The notes beneath the pieces are model-generated. The model saw only the letters and a program-made list of their open reading frames with translations, did no database searches and was not told the DNA's origin. A stretch of DNA of 64,000 nucleotides from Polyangium mundeleinium (lineage in GTDB: Bacteria > Myxococcota_A > Polyangia > Polyangiales > Polyangiaceae): the NCBI RefSeq assembly GCF_028369105.1, contig NZ_JAQNDO010000001.1:4184501-4248500 (forward strand), written 5' to 3'. A program made the position numbers and the translations under genes. Positions 8,986-16,369 of the stretch are shown in pieces; positions within the stretch are counted from its first letter, which is position 1; each line of letters begins with the position of its first letter.

Positions 8986-9024
8986 ACCTATCGAACACCG
9001 GACCCGCCGTGATAGGGGACGATC

Positions 9025-9846
9025 ATGACGATCGACGAAAAGGTGACCTTGAGCGAGGAGAAAGAGACCCTCCTCATCACGGTGTACGGCAAAGCGGAGG
9101 AGAGCCGCCTGCCCGACTCCCTCTTGCGTGATCGCTTTGCCGCCGACGCGATCCGGCGGGTCGACTACGATTTCTCGAAGCTGAAGGTCCGCCGGGACGA
9201 CATGATCTCCCTGGCGATACGCGCGCACCTTCTGGATGGCTGGACGCGCGACTTCCTCGCACGCCACCCCGACGCCACCGTGCTGCATCTCGGCTGCGGG
9301 CTCGACAGCCGCGTGTTCCGGGTCGATCCGCCCGCGAGCGTCCGCTGGTTCGACGTCGACTATCCGGAGGTCATCGCGCTGCGCCGTCGCCTCTATCCGG
9401 AGCGCGCGGGGTATACCCTCCTCGGCTCGTCGCTCACGGCCCCGCAATGGCTCGACGAAGTGCCGGCGGATCGCCCGGCGATGATCGTCGCCGAGGGGGT
9501 CCTCCCGTATCTTCGCGAGGACGAGGTGCCCCGCCTCTTTGGTCGCCTCACGGCGCATTTCCCGGCGGGCGAATGTGCGTTCGACTGTTACAGCCGCCTC
9601 GGCGTGCGGCTCCTCCGGCGCCACCATTCGATCAAGGCGACCGGCGCGTCCGTGCACTGGGGCCTCGACGATCCCCACGAGCTCGAAGTTCAGGTCCCGA
9701 AGCTCGTGTTCCTGACGGAGATGTCGAGCCACGATCCGGCGCAGCTCGCCAGGATGTCGAGGGTGGCGCGCCTCAGCTACCGGGTCTTCATGGCGATTCC
9801 GGCGCTCAAGAAGGCCGGGCGCATGGTACGTTACGGATTCGAATGA
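9025..9846 (+). CDS. LCM/O-methyltransferase-type SAM-dependent methyltransferase
   Basis: A 273-residue class I methyltransferase of the leucine-carboxyl-methyltransferase/Tcmp O-methyltransferase family. The SAM-binding strand-loop is Val-Leu-His-Leu-Gly-Cys-Gly-Leu-Asp-Ser-Arg (residues 86-96). It is followed by Trp-Phe-Asp-Val-Asp-Tyr-Pro-Glu-Val, the acidic strand that binds the SAM ribose in this family, and by Ile-Val-Ala-Glu-Gly-Val-Leu-Pro-Tyr-Leu, the family motif IV. Many bacterial members modify small natural products, but no specific substrate can be read from the sequence. The stop overlaps the next start (ATGA), so the two genes are probably translated together. Confidence 0.88.
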   Translation: MTIDEKVTLSEEKETLLITVYGKAEESRLPDSLLRDRFAADAIRRVDYDFSKLKVRRDDMISLAIRAHLLDGWTRDFLARHPDATVLHLGCGLDSRVFRVDPPASVRWFDVDYPEVIALRRRLYPERAGYTLLGSSLTAPQWLDEVPADRPAMIVAEGVLPYLREDEVPRLFGRLTAHFPAGECAFDCYSRLGVRLLRRHHSIKATGASVHWGLDDPHELEVQVPKLVFLTEMSSHDPAQLARMSRVARLSYRVFMAIPALKKAGRMVRYGFE

Positions 9847-10694
9847 ACGTGGAGGCGCTCGCGGAAGCCGTTCGAACCGGCGTATGGCCTCGCGCCGTGG
9901 CGCGCCTCGAGCTCGACACGCCCGAGCGACGGGACCTCGCGGACCGCATCGCCTCGTCGACGCGGGATCCGTTCGAGGCCTGGGATCGGCTCCGAATGCA
10001 TCGCGCCCGCGAGGGATACGAGGACGACCCGCTGCGGCTCTTTCATTTGCGCGGCGTGGGCCACGGCGGCGCGCCCGGCTCGATCCGGCGACGCATGCGC
10101 GCTTGTGCCGTCACCATCGCGCTTTGCCGCAGCCCCGGCGTTCCGCCCGCGCGCGCCGTGCACCACCCGATCACGACGCAGGACGCCGTCGCGTTCTCGC
10201 GGTTCGCCCCGCTCGTCGCGCAAGCCGAACGCCTCGCGCTCGCGGCCACGCGCGCCCTGGACGCGCTCGGTCGAAGCACGAGGGCCCTCTCCTGCGATCG
10301 CCGCGAATCGATCCGCCGCCCCGTCTGGAGGACCGGGATCCATCGGGAGCGGCCGCCGGAGCGAGCGGCCCTCCTCCTCGCGGTCGAGCTGATGCGGCAG
10401 GCCCCCGGCGGGCTCGCAGACGTCCCGATTCCACGAACCTGGTGGGGAGCGTGGACCCGCGCATGCGTCGCGGCCGTCGGCGAGCTCGCGTGGCGCAAGC
10501 TCGTCGCGCAAGGGAGTCGCGTGGAGCCGCAGCCGAGGTCCGTGGGCGCGCGTTTCTACCTGGATCCGGCCGCGGTCGGCCGTGCATTTGCCGATCTCGA
10601 ATCGCCGTTCGGCTTGCTCCTCCAGCTCGAGAGCCTCGGCGTCGAGGTCGTGGGGTTTTCCCACGAATCCGTGACGCTCGAGCTCTGGCCCTGA
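9843..10694 (+). CDS. Hypothetical protein coupled to the methyltransferase
   Basis: A 283-residue Arg/Ala-rich protein not assigned to a family. No signal peptide, membrane helix or clear catalytic motif is visible. The N-terminal part is mainly helical, with a Arg-Leu-Phe-His-Leu-Arg-Gly-Val-Gly segment. The C-terminal third contains a possible beta-alpha unit ending Leu-Glu-Leu-Trp-Pro. The ATG overlaps the methyltransferase stop in an ATGA junction, which fixes the start and suggests co-translation. The gene ends three bases before the end of the convergent MdnC-like gene. A role with the methyltransferase is inferred from position only. Confidence 0.65.
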   Translation: MNVEALAEAVRTGVWPRAVARLELDTPERRDLADRIASSTRDPFEAWDRLRMHRAREGYEDDPLRLFHLRGVGHGGAPGSIRRRMRACAVTIALCRSPGVPPARAVHHPITTQDAVAFSRFAPLVAQAERLALAATRALDALGRSTRALSCDRRESIRRPVWRTGIHRERPPERAALLLAVELMRQAPGGLADVPIPRTWWGAWTRACVAAVGELAWRKLVAQGSRVEPQPRSVGARFYLDPAAVGRAFADLESPFGLLLQLESLGVEVVGFSHESVTLELWP

Positions 10695-10697
10695 TCC

Positions 10698-11687
10698 TCA
10701 ACGAACCTCGCGGCGCGCCCCCGGCACGCCCACGAGCACGTCGACGAGGGCCGCGACCATCGGGTGATGCGGCGCGTTCGCTTCGAGCCAGAAGAACTCG
10801 CCGGCGGGGTTCACTTCGAGGAGCACGTGCTCGCCCTCCGGCGTCACGATGAAATCGGCCGCGCCGTATTGCATTCCCACGGCCTCCTGGTACCGGCCGA
10901 GCGCGTCCTCGACGTGCTTCGGCAGGTCGTGGTGGCGCCACTGATCGATCATCGCGAGCCCCTTGTTTCGCCAGTCCACGTCGGCCCCCTCGAATCGCTG
11001 CGAGTCGATGCGCGCGGCGAAGACCTTCGTGCCGAACACGGTCGCGCGCACCTCGTATGCTTTCTCGACGCGCTCCTGAAAATACATCGGGCAAAGGCGG
11101 AGCTGTTCGAGGCGGTCGGTCGTCTCGGGGCGCACCTCGCTCGTCATCACCACCTGGAGCTTGCCGTCGTCCTTCACGAATGGCTCCGCGCTCAGCATCT
11201 TCACGATGGCGCCCTTCGGGCAACTCGAAAGGAACGCGCGCGCCTTGGCCGGATCGTTCGTGCCGAGCGTGCGGGGCGTTCGAATGCCGGCCTCCCGAAA
11301 GATACGCTGGTGCAGCGGCTTGTGGTCGCTCCCCCGGACCCGCGCGTAGACGTCCATCTTGAATGCGGGGCAGGCGGCGAGCACGCCCTGGAGGAACCGC
11401 TCCGACTCCGCGAGCGCCATCCGCTGGTGGCCCGGGTGCATCTTCTCCGGAAAACCGACGGCCTTGTGATAACGGCGCCCCCAGATCGCGTCGCCTTCGC
11501 CGATCGCGTGACCGTTAAACAGGAACGACTCGCCGTCCGGCTCCTGGCGGAACGTGATCGTCGCCCTCACCGGGAAATCGTTCATGTGGAAGACGACGGG
11601 CTCGGCGCCGCGGCCGCGAATTTCTTCGGCCACGCGCTCGATGAAGGGAGGGGCGTCGTTCTGGTGCGTGAGAATGAGGACGTTCAT
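10698..11687 (-). CDS. mdnC: MdnC/MvdD-like ATP-grasp graspetide ligase (ester-forming type)
   Basis: A 329-residue ATP-grasp enzyme matching MdnC/MvdD, the microviridin macrocyclase that activates Asp/Glu side chains with ATP and joins them to Thr/Ser as omega-esters. It begins like the family (Val-Leu-Ile-Leu-Thr-His). It carries the central Cys-Pro-Met-Tyr-Phe-Gln-Glu segment, Phe-Ala-Ala-Arg-Ile-Asp-Ser-Gln, Asp-Trp-Arg, and the C-terminal Glu-Val-Asn-Pro-Ala-Gly-Glu-Phe-Phe-Trp-Leu-Glu, which provides metal-binding Glu and Asn. Glu-Phe-Phe-Trp, rather than Glu-Trp-Gly-Met, separates MdnC from MdnB types as I know the family. The start at 11687 overlaps the upstream ligase stop (ATGA); the frame upstream of it is spurious. 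Third gene of the precursor operon. Confidence 0.92.
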   Translation of the reverse strand: MNVLILTHQNDAPPFIERVAEEIRGRGAEPVVFHMNDFPVRATITFRQEPDGESFLFNGHAIGEGDAIWGRRYHKAVGFPEKMHPGHQRMALAESERFLQGVLAACPAFKMDVYARVRGSDHKPLHQRIFREAGIRTPRTLGTNDPAKARAFLSSCPKGAIVKMLSAEPFVKDDGKLQVVMTSEVRPETTDRLEQLRLCPMYFQERVEKAYEVRATVFGTKVFAARIDSQRFEGADVDWRNKGLAMIDQWRHHDLPKHVEDALGRYQEAVGMQYGAADFIVTPEGEHVLLEVNPAGEFFWLEANAPHHPMVAALVDVLVGVPGARREVR

Positions 11688-12646
11688 GGTTCGTCGCCTT
11701 CCCGGAGGAGGGTTTCTGCGATCGACGCGGCGATCGGGAGCCCAAGCTCGGCTTCGAGCATTCCCCACTCGCCGGTGGGGTTCACTTCGAGGAACACCGT
11801 CTCGCCGCCCGGCGTCACGATCAAATCGAGGCAGCCCTGCCGGAGCCCGAGGCGCCTCATGAGGTTTTTCAGGTTTGCTTTCGTCGCTGCGTCGAGCACG
11901 TGCGGCTTCCAGGATCCTGCCTGGGAAAAGCGCCAATCAGCGCCGGCGTCTTTTCCGTCGAGGGCGCCGGTCCAGGCCGCGCCGCCCGCCCAGGCGACGC
12001 GCAGCTCCAGGGCCTTCGGGATCTCCTCCTGGAAGATCATCGGCCCGCGTCGTACGGAGTCGAGCTGCGCGAGGTCCTTGGTGCGCAAACGACGGGTCGG
12101 GAACGCGCGTCCCCCTTGCATTCCGTAGTCGAGCGGCGCGTGCAATTTGCACACGACACGCCCCTCGTGCGCCTCGAAGAGCGCGCGCACCGCGTCCGGA
12201 TCCGAGGTGAACCGCGTGTCGGGGATGCGGAGCCCGCATTCCCGCGCGAGCCGGAGCTGGAGCAGCTTGTTCTCCGCGGCGTGGACGCGCTCGGGCCCGT
12301 CGACCCAAAGGCCTTCGAGGAGCGCGAGCGCCCCGAAAAAGAGGGCGTGCGCCTCCCGGTTCACGGTTTCCTTCTCCGCCGCCGCCATTCCTTTCGCCTC
12401 GATGCGCGGCCACGCGCGCCAGAGCCAGATGGCCTCCGGCCGCACGCGCTCGCCCCGGACCCATACCGTGCCGGGGTCCTCCGCGGCGAGCGAGGCGCCG
12501 AACGTATCGTCCTCGAAGAGGCGATCGGTATCGAGGCGATAGGGGCGCGCGCCGCGGAGGCGGAGTTCCTCCGCGACGCGCTCGGTGACGAAGGGCTCTC
12601 TCGCGTGGGAGAGCAGGAGGACGATCCGCGAGGCCATGCGGGTCAC
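11684..12646 (-). CDS. mdnB: MdnB/MvdC-like ATP-grasp graspetide ligase (amide-forming type)
   Basis: A 320-residue ATP-grasp ligase of the MdnB/MvdC type. In microviridin biosynthesis that enzyme closes the omega-amide between the core Lys and a Glu/Asp after the esters are formed. Family marks include Val-Leu-Leu-Leu-Ser-His near the start, Asn-Lys-Leu-Leu-Gln-Leu-Arg, Pro-Met-Ile-Phe-Gln-Glu, and the C-terminal Glu-Val-Asn-Pro-Thr-Gly-Glu-Trp-Gly-Met-Leu-Glu, diagnostic for the MdnB side. The GTG at 12646 overlaps the stop of a 17-codon mini-ORF (GTGA), which supports this start; an ATG three codons later is the alternative. It is coupled to the MdnC-like gene by ATGA and lies 73 bases after the precursor gene. 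Confidence 0.92.
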   Translation of the reverse strand: MTRMASRIVLLLSHAREPFVTERVAEELRLRGARPYRLDTDRLFEDDTFGASLAAEDPGTVWVRGERVRPEAIWLWRAWPRIEAKGMAAAEKETVNREAHALFFGALALLEGLWVDGPERVHAAENKLLQLRLARECGLRIPDTRFTSDPDAVRALFEAHEGRVVCKLHAPLDYGMQGGRAFPTRRLRTKDLAQLDSVRRGPMIFQEEIPKALELRVAWAGGAAWTGALDGKDAGADWRFSQAGSWKPHVLDAATKANLKNLMRRLGLRQGCLDLIVTPGGETVFLEVNPTGEWGMLEAELGLPIAASIAETLLREGDEP

Positions 12647-12696
12647 CCGATCCGTACGCGCGAGGTCGTCGCGCTGCGATGCTCGTGACGGTTCAT
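12643..12696 (-). CDS. 17-residue mini-ORF between precursor and ligases
   Basis: A short ORF lies in the 73-base gap between the graspetide precursor and the MdnB-like gene. It starts with ATG, has GAGGAA six bases upstream, encodes 17 mostly basic residues (Met-Asn-Arg-His-Glu-His-Arg start) and stops inside a GTGA overlap with the ligase start. The MdnB-like gene has no clear ribosome-binding site of its own, so this ORF may deliver ribosomes to it by coupling. Whether the peptide has its own function is unknown. It is too short to prove from sequence alone. Confidence 0.5.
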   Translation of the reverse strand: MNRHEHRSATTSRVRIG

Positions 12697-12719
12697 GGTT
12701 CCTCGGGATCGACCGGCGG

Positions 12720-12929
12720 TCAGATGTAATCGCAGTACGGCTTGTACGTGTAGCAATCGTCCGCGTCGGACGGGTACTTCTTGGTGCACTCGCTGTCGAG
12801 GCAATGGTACGTCGGGGCAGGATTGGTCCCGCCGCTCGTGTTCATCTCGGTCGACTGCGTCTGCTCGTCGTCGACGAGCAGGTAGGCAAAGAGCGGGGTC
12901 ATGTTTTCTTCGTCGTTCGGCAGGGACAT
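12720..12929 (-). CDS. mdnA: Microviridin-type graspetide precursor peptide with four cysteines
   Basis: A 69-residue RiPP precursor. The leader contains Pro-Leu-Phe-Ala-Tyr-Leu-Leu at residues 12-18, a variant of the PFFARFL helix bound by microviridin ligases. The core has Thr49-Lys-Lys51-Tyr-Pro-Ser54-Asp55-Ala-Asp57-Asp58, matching the microviridin TxKYPSDx(E/D)(E/D) pattern. By homology the links would be Thr49-Asp55 and Ser54-Asp57 esters and a Lys51-Asp58 amide. Unusually, Cys43, Cys48, Cys59 and Cys66 flank the core and an 11-residue tail follows it, ending Thr-Tyr-Lys-Pro-Tyr-Cys-Asp. AAGGAG lies 7 bases before the ATG. First gene of the ligase operon, with its own promoter element at 12978-13006. 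Confidence 0.93.
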   Translation of the reverse strand: MSLPNDEENMTPLFAYLLVDDEQTQSTEMNTSGGTNPAPTYHCLDSECTKKYPSDADDCYTYKPYCDYI

Positions 12930-12977
12930 GGGGGTTCTCCTTGGTTCCGGTTACCGTCGAATCTCTCGACACTGAGC

Positions 12978-13006
12978 CTTACGCGCCTGCCTGTTCGGAT
13001 TGGACA
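12978..13006 (-). promoter_or_regulatory. Bipartite promoter of the graspetide operon (TGTCCAATC-N13-GCGTAAG)
   Basis: Read on the minus strand: TGTCCAATC, exactly 13 bases, then GCGTAAG, ending 48 bases before the precursor ATG. The same two boxes with the same spacing occur before three other genes here. An A-rich stretch (GACGAAAAAAGAAACG) lies just upstream of the first box and could act as an UP element. The box sizes and spacing fit an ECF sigma promoter. It lies in the short gap after the exporter gene, so the precursor operon can be transcribed independently of it. Confidence 0.75.
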
Positions 13007-13026
13007 GGTCTACGTTTCTTTTTTCG

Positions 13027-14814
13027 TCAACGATAACCAGCCGCCTGGAGACGGAAGAGGGCCGCATAACGCCCCTCCGCGCCGAGGAGCGCGTCGTGGT
13101 CGCCACGCTCGGCGACGCGCCCGCCCTCCATCACGAGGATCTCGTCGGCGAGCCGCACCGTGGAGAATCGATGGGACACGAGGATCGCCATACGCCCCTC
13201 CGTCTCGGACCGGACCCGCGCGAAGAGCGCCGCCTCCGCCGCGGGATCGATGGCCGCGGTCGGCTCGTCGAAGAGGAGCAGGTCGGCTTGTTCGCGGAGG
13301 AAGGCCCGCGCGAGGGCGAGCTTTTGCCATTCGCCGCCGGAGAGCTCGACGCCGCCGGGGAACCATTTGCCGAGCCGCTGATCGAGGCCCTGCGCGAGCT
13401 TTCGGACGATCGGGCCTGCCTCGCTGCGCGCGAGCGCGCGCGTGATCAGCTCGTCCGGCACCGCATCCTCGGCGGCGCGCGGGGCCACGTTGTCTCGGAC
13501 CGGGAGCTGGTACCGGACGAAGTCCTGGAACACCACGGCGAGCCGCGCGCGGAGGGCCTCGGGATCCCAGGCGGAGAGATCCCGCCCATCGAGGAAAATA
13601 CGCCCCTCGGTGGGCTCGTAAAGGCCGGCGACGAGCTTCAAGATCGTCGACTTGCCGGAGCCATTCTCGCCGACGAGCGCGAGCTTTTTTCCCGGGGCGA
13701 GGAAAAAGTCGACGCCGAGGAGCGCAGGGCGCTTCGCGCCCGGGTACGTGAAGCCGACGTTCTCGAAGCGGAGCCCTTGTTCTTTTTCTTCCCGCACGCG
13801 GGAAGCGGGAAGGAGCGGCCTCTTCGCGGGGACCGGCCGATCGAGAAACCCATACAGGTTTCCGAGGTACTGCTGGTCCATGTAGAGCCCTCGCAAGCCC
13901 CCGAGCGCCTGCTTCAGCGCGCCGTCCCCCTGCTTGAACGTGACGAGCGCGAGGCCGAGATCCCCGACGGTGAGCGCGCCCGCGAGGGCTCGAAACGCCA
14001 CGGAGACGTAGACCGCATAAAAGAGAGCCAGCGCGACAAGGTCCGCGCCGAGACCCACGAGGAGCCGCCTTCGCGCGAGCGCCTGGTCCTCCTCGAATAC
14101 GAGCGAAAAGACCCGCCGCGCGCGTTCGAGGAACGTCGGTCCCGTGCCGAAGAGGCGCACCTCCTTTGCATGATCGTCGCGGGTGAGGACCTGCTCCAGA
14201 TAGGCTTGCTCCCGCGCCTCGGTGGCCCGTCGATTCTGGAGGCGGAAGATCGCGGTCGCGAAGCGGGTCTCCGTGAAAAAGCTCGGCAGCGCGGCGAGGA
14301 GGATCGCGAGCGTGCAGAGCGGCGAGAATCGAAAGAGGAGCGCCGCGGAGCCAGCGAGGACCGCGAAGGCTTGGACCATCGCGAAAAAACCGGCGAGCAG
14401 CGCCACCGGACGACCGACGGCCTCGCGCCGCGCCCGCGTGAGCGCGTCGTAAAAGCCGGCGTCCTCGAAGCAGGCATAAGGAACGGCGATCGCCTTTTCG
14501 AGGATCGCCCGCTGAAGAAGGAAGCCGAGCGTGAGGCGCAGGCGCGCGGTCGCGAACTGGTTCAGGCCCCCGGCGACGTACGTGAGGAAGAGGAGCACGG
14601 CCTCCGCGACGATACCGACGAGCACGACCTGCCTTTCGCCGCGGGCGACGCCGTCGAGGACACGCCGGGCGTACCAGGCCATGCCGGTTGGCGCGGCGCC
14701 GGCGAGGAGGGCGGCGAGCACCATGGCCACGAGGGCGAAGGGGCTCGCGCGCCACGCGAGCGTGACCGTGCGCAAAAGCCGGGATCGAAGGGAGGACGCG
14801 GGGGACTCGTGCAC
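13027..14814 (-). CDS. mdnE: ABC exporter, fused permease and ATPase (graspetide export)
   Basis: A 595-residue half-size exporter: six membrane helices in residues about 15-310, then an ATPase domain with Walker A Gly-Glu-Asn-Gly-Ser-Gly-Lys-Ser-Thr, signature Leu-Ser-Gly-Gly-Glu, Walker B Leu-Leu-Leu-Phe-Asp-Glu-Pro and the H-loop His in Val-Ser-His-Arg. There is no N-terminal C39 peptidase domain, so leader removal must come from elsewhere. Microviridin clusters carry a comparable transporter (MdnE). The frame runs 440 bases further upstream across the divergent lipoprotein gene. I chose GTG 14814, which leaves a short cytoplasmic N-terminus and sits 34 bases after the promoter element at 14849-14877. 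The symbol reflects role and context, not proven orthology. Confidence 0.88.
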   Translation of the reverse strand: MHESPASSLRSRLLRTVTLAWRASPFALVAMVLAALLAGAAPTGMAWYARRVLDGVARGERQVVLVGIVAEAVLLFLTYVAGGLNQFATARLRLTLGFLLQRAILEKAIAVPYACFEDAGFYDALTRARREAVGRPVALLAGFFAMVQAFAVLAGSAALLFRFSPLCTLAILLAALPSFFTETRFATAIFRLQNRRATEAREQAYLEQVLTRDDHAKEVRLFGTGPTFLERARRVFSLVFEEDQALARRRLLVGLGADLVALALFYAVYVSVAFRALAGALTVGDLGLALVTFKQGDGALKQALGGLRGLYMDQQYLGNLYGFLDRPVPAKRPLLPASRVREEKEQGLRFENVGFTYPGAKRPALLGVDFFLAPGKKLALVGENGSGKSTILKLVAGLYEPTEGRIFLDGRDLSAWDPEALRARLAVVFQDFVRYQLPVRDNVAPRAAEDAVPDELITRALARSEAGPIVRKLAQGLDQRLGKWFPGGVELSGGEWQKLALARAFLREQADLLLFDEPTAAIDPAAEAALFARVRSETEGRMAILVSHRFSTVRLADEILVMEGGRVAERGDHDALLGAEGRYAALFRLQAAGYR

Positions 14815-14848
14815 AGGGGCGAGGACCTCGAAATCGAGAACACGACCC

Positions 14849-14877
14849 CTTACGCCGCAAGCCGCGTGGATTGGACA
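14849..14877 (-). promoter_or_regulatory. Bipartite promoter of the ABC exporter gene
   Basis: On the minus strand: TGTCCAATC, 13 bases, GCGTAAG, ending 34 bases before the GTG start of the exporter. It is identical in both boxes and in spacing to the element before the graspetide precursor. The position supports the short form of the exporter and marks exporter and precursor as co-regulated although separately transcribed. It lies 47 bases from the divergent lipoprotein start at 14924. Confidence 0.75.
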
Positions 14878-14923
14878 CGGGACCTCGACAGGAGGACGGG
14901 GCGATCGTGATAATGTCGGCGAC

Positions 14924-16261
14924 ATGCGTATGCGAACTTGTGTTGTTTCGTGGATGGGGGGCGTCACGCTTGCCGCAGCGATGGGCTGCGGCGGGACGGT
15001 CAAGGATGTGGATGCCGGGGCCGGCGGGGCCGGCGGAGGCGGGAGTGGCGGAGGCGGGGCAGGGGGGAGCGGGGGAGGGGACGGACCGGTATGTGATTTC
15101 TTCATCCCCGTGGGAGAGCCGGTGGTCCTCGAGACGCCGCCGGACGTGTCTGCGCTTTCCCCGAAGTTCGTGCGATCGGGCCTCGACCCGAAGACCGCGG
15201 TGCTCGCCTTCAGGGGCGCGCCGGTGAACGGACCTGCGGGCGCTTTGAACGACATTCACCTCCGTTTTCTTCTGGACCCGTGGAGCACGTGGCCGCCGGT
15301 CGAGGGGTCGAATCACGTGCTGGCCGACGTGCAAGGGCCCTTCGTGGTATCGGAGGGCGTGGCCATGGAGGTCGCGGTGCTCCGCGGCACGAGCGCCGGT
15401 CCGATGCCGTATACGGTCCTGCCCACCCTGGGCATGATTCCCAAATCCGCAAACCTTCCGCCGGATGCGATCCACGCGGCGCTCCTGCGAATGCACCCCG
15501 GGGGGCACGTCCTCGGATACGGGCGCCCTCACGCCGGGAACACGATCGAGCTCCTCGTCGGATTCGGTCGCTACAGTGGCAAGCTACCCAGCGTGGATGG
15601 ATTCACGCCCGTCGGTTGCACGAAAGACGAGGTGCTGATGGACGCCGTCCCCACGGAGAAAGGGACGCTCGTCGGCTTCGCGAGCAATGACGATCCGGCG
15701 AGCGCTTCCGGTTGCACGGGCTCGCAGTCGAACGCAAAGCAAGTCGTTATCGCCCGCGTCACCGATGGCAGCGCGGTCGTCACCGAGCTCGCCGCGTCGA
15801 CCCCCGACGGTCCGTCGGAGATCCAGGGGCTCGGCATGGCAGGCCGCAGCGACGGCGCGTGGGTGGCCTGGGGGCGCGCGGGATGGATCGAAACGACGGC
15901 CACGCTTCAGGCGCAGCGGCTCGACGCGGCAGGGACCTTCGTGGGAGAGCCGTTCTTCTTGGCGGGGTCGAGTGATCTCAATCCGGCGACGCTCGGCGTC
16001 GGCCGCCTGAACAACGATCTCGTCGTCGCGTGGTCGACCGGCGCGCAGACCTTCACGCGTATCGAGGTGCGGCGCCTCTCCACGTGGAGCACGGGCAACC
16101 CCAAGGCGACGATCGAAGAAAAGCAGAGCGTGTCCCAGCCGATCGCCGTCCTCGGCTCCCCCACGGCGGACGCCGTGCTCATCGCGTATTCGGTCGTCTC
16201 GGAGGTGGAGCCGACCTCGCGCATCCACCTCCAGCGCTTCGATTGTGGGGTCGACCTCTGA
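14924..16261 (+). CDS. Glycine-rich lipoprotein, probable beta-propeller
   Basis: A 445-residue probable lipoprotein. The signal ends Ala-Ala-Ala-Met-Gly-Cys (Cys at residue 18) and is followed by a Gly/Ala-rich linker up to about residue 50. This layout is common in myxobacterial surface lipoproteins. The rest is beta-rich, with repeated strands such as Gly-Ala-Trp-Val-Ala-Trp and Ala-Val-Leu-Ile-Ala-Tyr, resembling the propeller repeats of the large protein at 30853-34365. Paired cysteines (Gly-Cys-Thr and Gly-Cys-Thr-Gly, and a C-terminal Asp-Cys) may form disulfides outside the cell. No function can be assigned. It is divergent from the exporter gene and shares its intergenic region. Confidence 0.75.
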   Translation: MRMRTCVVSWMGGVTLAAAMGCGGTVKDVDAGAGGAGGGGSGGGGAGGSGGGDGPVCDFFIPVGEPVVLETPPDVSALSPKFVRSGLDPKTAVLAFRGAPVNGPAGALNDIHLRFLLDPWSTWPPVEGSNHVLADVQGPFVVSEGVAMEVAVLRGTSAGPMPYTVLPTLGMIPKSANLPPDAIHAALLRMHPGGHVLGYGRPHAGNTIELLVGFGRYSGKLPSVDGFTPVGCTKDEVLMDAVPTEKGTLVGFASNDDPASASGCTGSQSNAKQVVIARVTDGSAVVTELAASTPDGPSEIQGLGMAGRSDGAWVAWGRAGWIETTATLQAQRLDAAGTFVGEPFFLAGSSDLNPATLGVGRLNNDLVVAWSTGAQTFTRIEVRRLSTWSTGNPKATIEEKQSVSQPIAVLGSPTADAVLIAYSVVSEVEPTSRIHLQRFDCGVDL

Positions 16262-16369
16262 GCTTGCTCCCGGCCCGAGAGCATTTTTTCGTATCCCCCT
16301 CCTCGGCGGTCGTTGTATGAGTCCCAATGGGCGTGGTGCTCCCTGCCGCGCCTTCGAGGGACAGCCGCC

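Noticed and set aside
9025-10694. Methyltransferase pair as graspetide tailoring genes
   Set aside because: On the opposite strand, convergent with the ligase operon and without the shared promoter; no evidence beyond adjacency.
14815-15255. N-terminal extension of the ABC exporter frame upstream of 14814
   Set aside because: It overlaps the divergent lipoprotein gene and the promoter element at 14849-14877, and encodes Pro/Ser-rich sequence absent from ABC exporters.
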